Shown here piece by piece: positions 62,175-64,000 of a stretch of DNA of 64,000 bases. Position numbers and translations under genes: made by a program. The number at the start of each line of letters is the position of its first letter. Within the stretch, counting starts at the first letter, position 1. Under the pieces are notes generated by a model. The model was not told the origin of the DNA. It made no database searches and saw only the letters and a list, made by a program, of their open reading frames with translations. Source of the stretch: Algibacter miyuki. Lineage in GTDB: Bacteria; Bacteroidota; Bacteroidia; Flavobacteriales; Flavobacteriaceae. The stretch lies in assembly GCF_030409805.1 (NCBI RefSeq), contig NZ_JAUFQP010000001.1:310001-374000 (forward strand). The letters are read 5' to 3'.

Positions 62175-63662
62175 ATGTTTTTTGCTAGAATTCGATTTAC
62201 TCTTCTAATCATTAGTGTTTCTATGTGGTTTCAAAGTTGTAAAAGTCAAAACGATGTAAAAGAACGAATTGAGGATACACAGCCATTAAACGTTGTACTT
62301 ATTTTATTAGATGATCAAGGTTATGATACAGCCATAGATGGAACAAAAGGTATTAAAACACCTAATTTTGATAAGTTTTCAAGAAAAGGTATGCGTTTCA
62401 CTAATTCTTATGCTAGCGTACCATCATGTTCGCCAAGTAGAAGTTCTATTAATACCGGTATGTTTCCGCATGCAAATGGGCATTGGAGAAATACCATAAC
62501 ACCAAAATTAAGTGATCCAGATAGTTTCTTTGGAAAAGAATCTCCAACGGTTGATGCAGTAGGTATTCATGAATACATTAAAACTTTACCAGAAGTGTTG
62601 AAGGAATATGGGTTTTTCACAGCTATAACTCAAAAATTTCACATGAGTCCACCTTGGAAATTTCCATATTCAGATAGGAATCCTGTTCATAATAATCCGG
62701 AGGAGTATAAAAGGGTGATTTCAGAATTTATAGATAATGCAGGAAGTCATCCGTTTTTTTTTCAAGCAAATATTTCGCCGCCACATAGAAATTTTGACAC
62801 TCATATGAATGAGTTTCCTGAATATATGGTAGACCCAAGTATCATTACTGTTCCAGAATATTTACCAGATACGCCGTTAATGCGTGAGGATTTGAGTAGA
62901 TATTTTGGGTGTATACAGTTAGCCGATGCTTGTGCGGGAAGTATTATAGAGGCTTTAAAACTTAAAGGGAAATTAGAAAACACCCTAATTATTTTTACTT
63001 CCGATCAAGGTCAACCTTATCATAGAGCGAAAGCCTCAGCTTATGCCGAAGGATTACATGTGCCTTTCGCTGTTGTTGGTCCAAATATTAGAAAGAATAA
63101 AATCTCTGAGGCGTTAGTTTCTCATGTAGATATTATGCCTACTATATTAGACTTTTTAAATATTCCTGTACCCGAGACTGTTCAAGGTAAATCTTTAATT
63201 CCTATTTTATCTGGTAGAGCAAAAAAAATACAGAACAGAAAATATATTTTTGGCGAGCATAATTCTCATGGACCAAACCCAAAGGAGCACTACCCAAGTC
63301 GTATGGTGTTTGATGGTGAATTTTATTTTATTAAAAACTTAATGCCAAATAAAGATTATTTACTTCCTGCCGATTTAAGTGATGTTAAAGGTTGGAATAA
63401 TAGAAGTTATCAGGCTACTATACAGGCTAAGTTTAGCCATCCAAAACAGTATAAAATTTTAAGGTTACTAGAATCTGGACGGCCAGAAGAGGAACTTTAT
63501 AACATGAAAACAGATCCATATCAGCTTGTTAATTTGGCTAACGATGCTAGTTATAATACAAAAAAAATGGAGTTAAAAAACGCATTGAAGACGTGGCGAA
63601 AGGAAACAAACGATGAAGTTGAAAATCCAGCAAAAATAAAGACACGACAAAACATACGTTAA
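62175..63662 (+). CDS. S1-family sulfatase lipoprotein
   Basis: About 495 aa from the ATG at 62175. An in-frame TTG at 62148 overlaps the -7 box and is therefore unlikely. Lipoprotein signal (LIISVSMWFQSCKSQ, Cys22). VLILLDDQGYDTAIDGTKG carries the DD pair. The formylglycine site is CSPSR (Cys85). ITQKFHMSPPWKFP replaces the usual GKWHLG, ANISPPHRNFD follows and IIFTSDQGQPYHRAKASAYA has DQ instead of DN at the distal metal site, as in heparan N-sulfatase-like members. It is a single-gene unit. Confidence 0.92.
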   Translation: MFFARIRFTLLIISVSMWFQSCKSQNDVKERIEDTQPLNVVLILLDDQGYDTAIDGTKGIKTPNFDKFSRKGMRFTNSYASVPSCSPSRSSINTGMFPHANGHWRNTITPKLSDPDSFFGKESPTVDAVGIHEYIKTLPEVLKEYGFFTAITQKFHMSPPWKFPYSDRNPVHNNPEEYKRVISEFIDNAGSHPFFFQANISPPHRNFDTHMNEFPEYMVDPSIITVPEYLPDTPLMREDLSRYFGCIQLADACAGSIIEALKLKGKLENTLIIFTSDQGQPYHRAKASAYAEGLHVPFAVVGPNIRKNKISEALVSHVDIMPTILDFLNIPVPETVQGKSLIPILSGRAKKIQNRKYIFGEHNSHGPNPKEHYPSRMVFDGEFYFIKNLMPNKDYLLPADLSDVKGWNNRSYQATIQAKFSHPKQYKILRLLESGRPEEELYNMKTDPYQLVNLANDASYNTKKMELKNALKTWRKETNDEVENPAKIKTRQNIR

Positions 63663-63975
63663 CGTTTTATAAAAGTAAATAGGTTTTATAGTATAACAGA
63701 TAAGTGTATAAGTGGTGGTCTTTTCGTGCGTAATAGAGATAAATAAAGTCTTGTTTCAATAAATTACTAGTGTTGTATCTTCCAAAGGAAGTGACAGAAG
63801 AAATATGAAAGCATTCTTTTTGTTTCCTGTTTGTTATTGTTTTAAGCGTGTATCTTGTAATATAAGTTGTTATTGCAGATGCGGCAGGATGCAATTATGT
63901 TAAGATTATATTAATATTGTTGAAGTTAGAATTAACCATTAATCATCAAGATTAAAAAAAAATAAAAACTAAATT
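63663..63975. other. 313-bp intergenic stretch
   Basis: It holds promoter 15 (63875-63919) near its right end. No terminator hairpin is obvious after the stop at 63662 and no other gene is seen. Confidence 0.6.
63875..63919 (+). promoter_or_regulatory. Locus-type promoter 15 (gene at right edge)
   Basis: Half-site GCAGAT (63875-63880), element GCAGGATGC (63884-63892), 19-bp spacer, -7 box TAATATTG (63912-63919). The predicted leader to the ATG at 63976 is about 50 nt. Confidence 0.78.
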
Positions 63976-64000
63976 ATGAAATTAATTAATTACGAGAATG
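63976..64000 (+). CDS. Start of a gene leaving the window
   Basis: ATG followed by eight codons (MKLINYEN) at the right edge, positioned as expected behind promoter 15. Too short to identify. Confidence 0.4.

Noticed and set aside
1-64000. CRISPR arrays, tRNA or rRNA genes
   Set aside because: No regularly spaced repeats, cloverleaf arms or rRNA-like stretches were noticed on either strand.
1-64000. Firm label as an ulvan locus
   Set aside because: No PL24/25/28-type lyase, GH105 or SusC/D pair is visible here; other sulfated rhamnose polymers fit equally well.

Overview
The window looks like a large polysaccharide-utilisation region of a marine Bacteroidota, most probably a Flavobacteriaceae member. 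The DNA is AT-rich. Exported proteins carry flavobacterial lipoprotein signals or C-terminal type IX secretion sorting domains. Promoters use the Bacteroidota -7 box (TAnnTTTG). The enzyme set points to a sulfated, rhamnose-rich algal polysaccharide (ulvan, rhamnan sulfate or a related xylo-rhamnan): eleven intact sulfatase genes plus one frameshifted copy and two C-terminal fragments, three GH78 and two GH106 alpha-L-rhamnosidase-type proteins, a GH43-like enzyme plus a GH43 fragment, a heparinase II/III-like lyase, and at the left edge the rhamnose-catabolic aldolase/dehydrogenase. No SusC/SusD pair, no recognisable ulvan lyase and no sulfatase-maturing enzyme lies inside the window. The substrate call is therefore inference.

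Layout. 1-639: start of a frameshifted rhamnulose-phosphate aldolase gene. 793-3908 (-): isomerase/beta-propeller fusion and a sulfatase. 4078-7936 (+): candidate clan-A glycosidase (DUF5722-like) and a sulfatase lipoprotein. 8018-11185 (-): DUF1080 lipoprotein, gluconate-dehydrogenase-subunit-3-like protein and GMC oxidoreductase, a likely 3-keto-sugar module. 11483-12574 (+): candidate clan-A glycosidase. 12588-22805 (-): GH78, two tandem sulfatases, GH106 and a T9SS-exported protein of unknown family. 23059-29456 (+): a sulfatase, then a block of different base composition (unknown protein, DUF1080, heparinase-like), an IS30 transposase remnant, a duplicated sulfatase 3' end and an EthD protein. 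29527-36089 (-): HEAT-fused sulfatase, cytochrome c/sugar dehydrogenase, GH78. 36375-38910 (-): fasciclin lipoprotein and a second member of the unknown family. 39208-46015 (+): GH106, frameshifted lipoprotein, CBM9-PKD protein, sulfatase with an unusual CSPFK motif. 46121-48929: gene debris around one intact sulfatase. 48930-61935 (-): G8-domain T9SS protein, frameshifted sulfatase, T9SS protein of unknown family, sulfatase, GH43, sulfatase, GH78. 62175-63661 (+): sulfatase. A further gene starts at 63976 and leaves the window.

The most striking feature is regulatory. Fifteen copies of one promoter architecture precede nearly every transcription unit on both strands, including the rhamnose-catabolic gene. 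Each has an ACAGGATR or GCAGGATR element, most have a related half-site 9-10 bp upstream, and every one has exactly 19 bp between the element and a -7 box. The element sits where the -33 box normally lies. This suggests a single activator, perhaps AraC-type and rhamnose-responsive, or an alternative sigma factor that switches the locus on as one regulon. The acquired block at 24.5-28.7 kb and the debris at 46-49 kb have no such promoter of their own.

Three genes (rhaD, the 42.5-kb lipoprotein, the 54.2-kb sulfatase) are each broken by a single-base shift. These could be real mutations or assembly errors.
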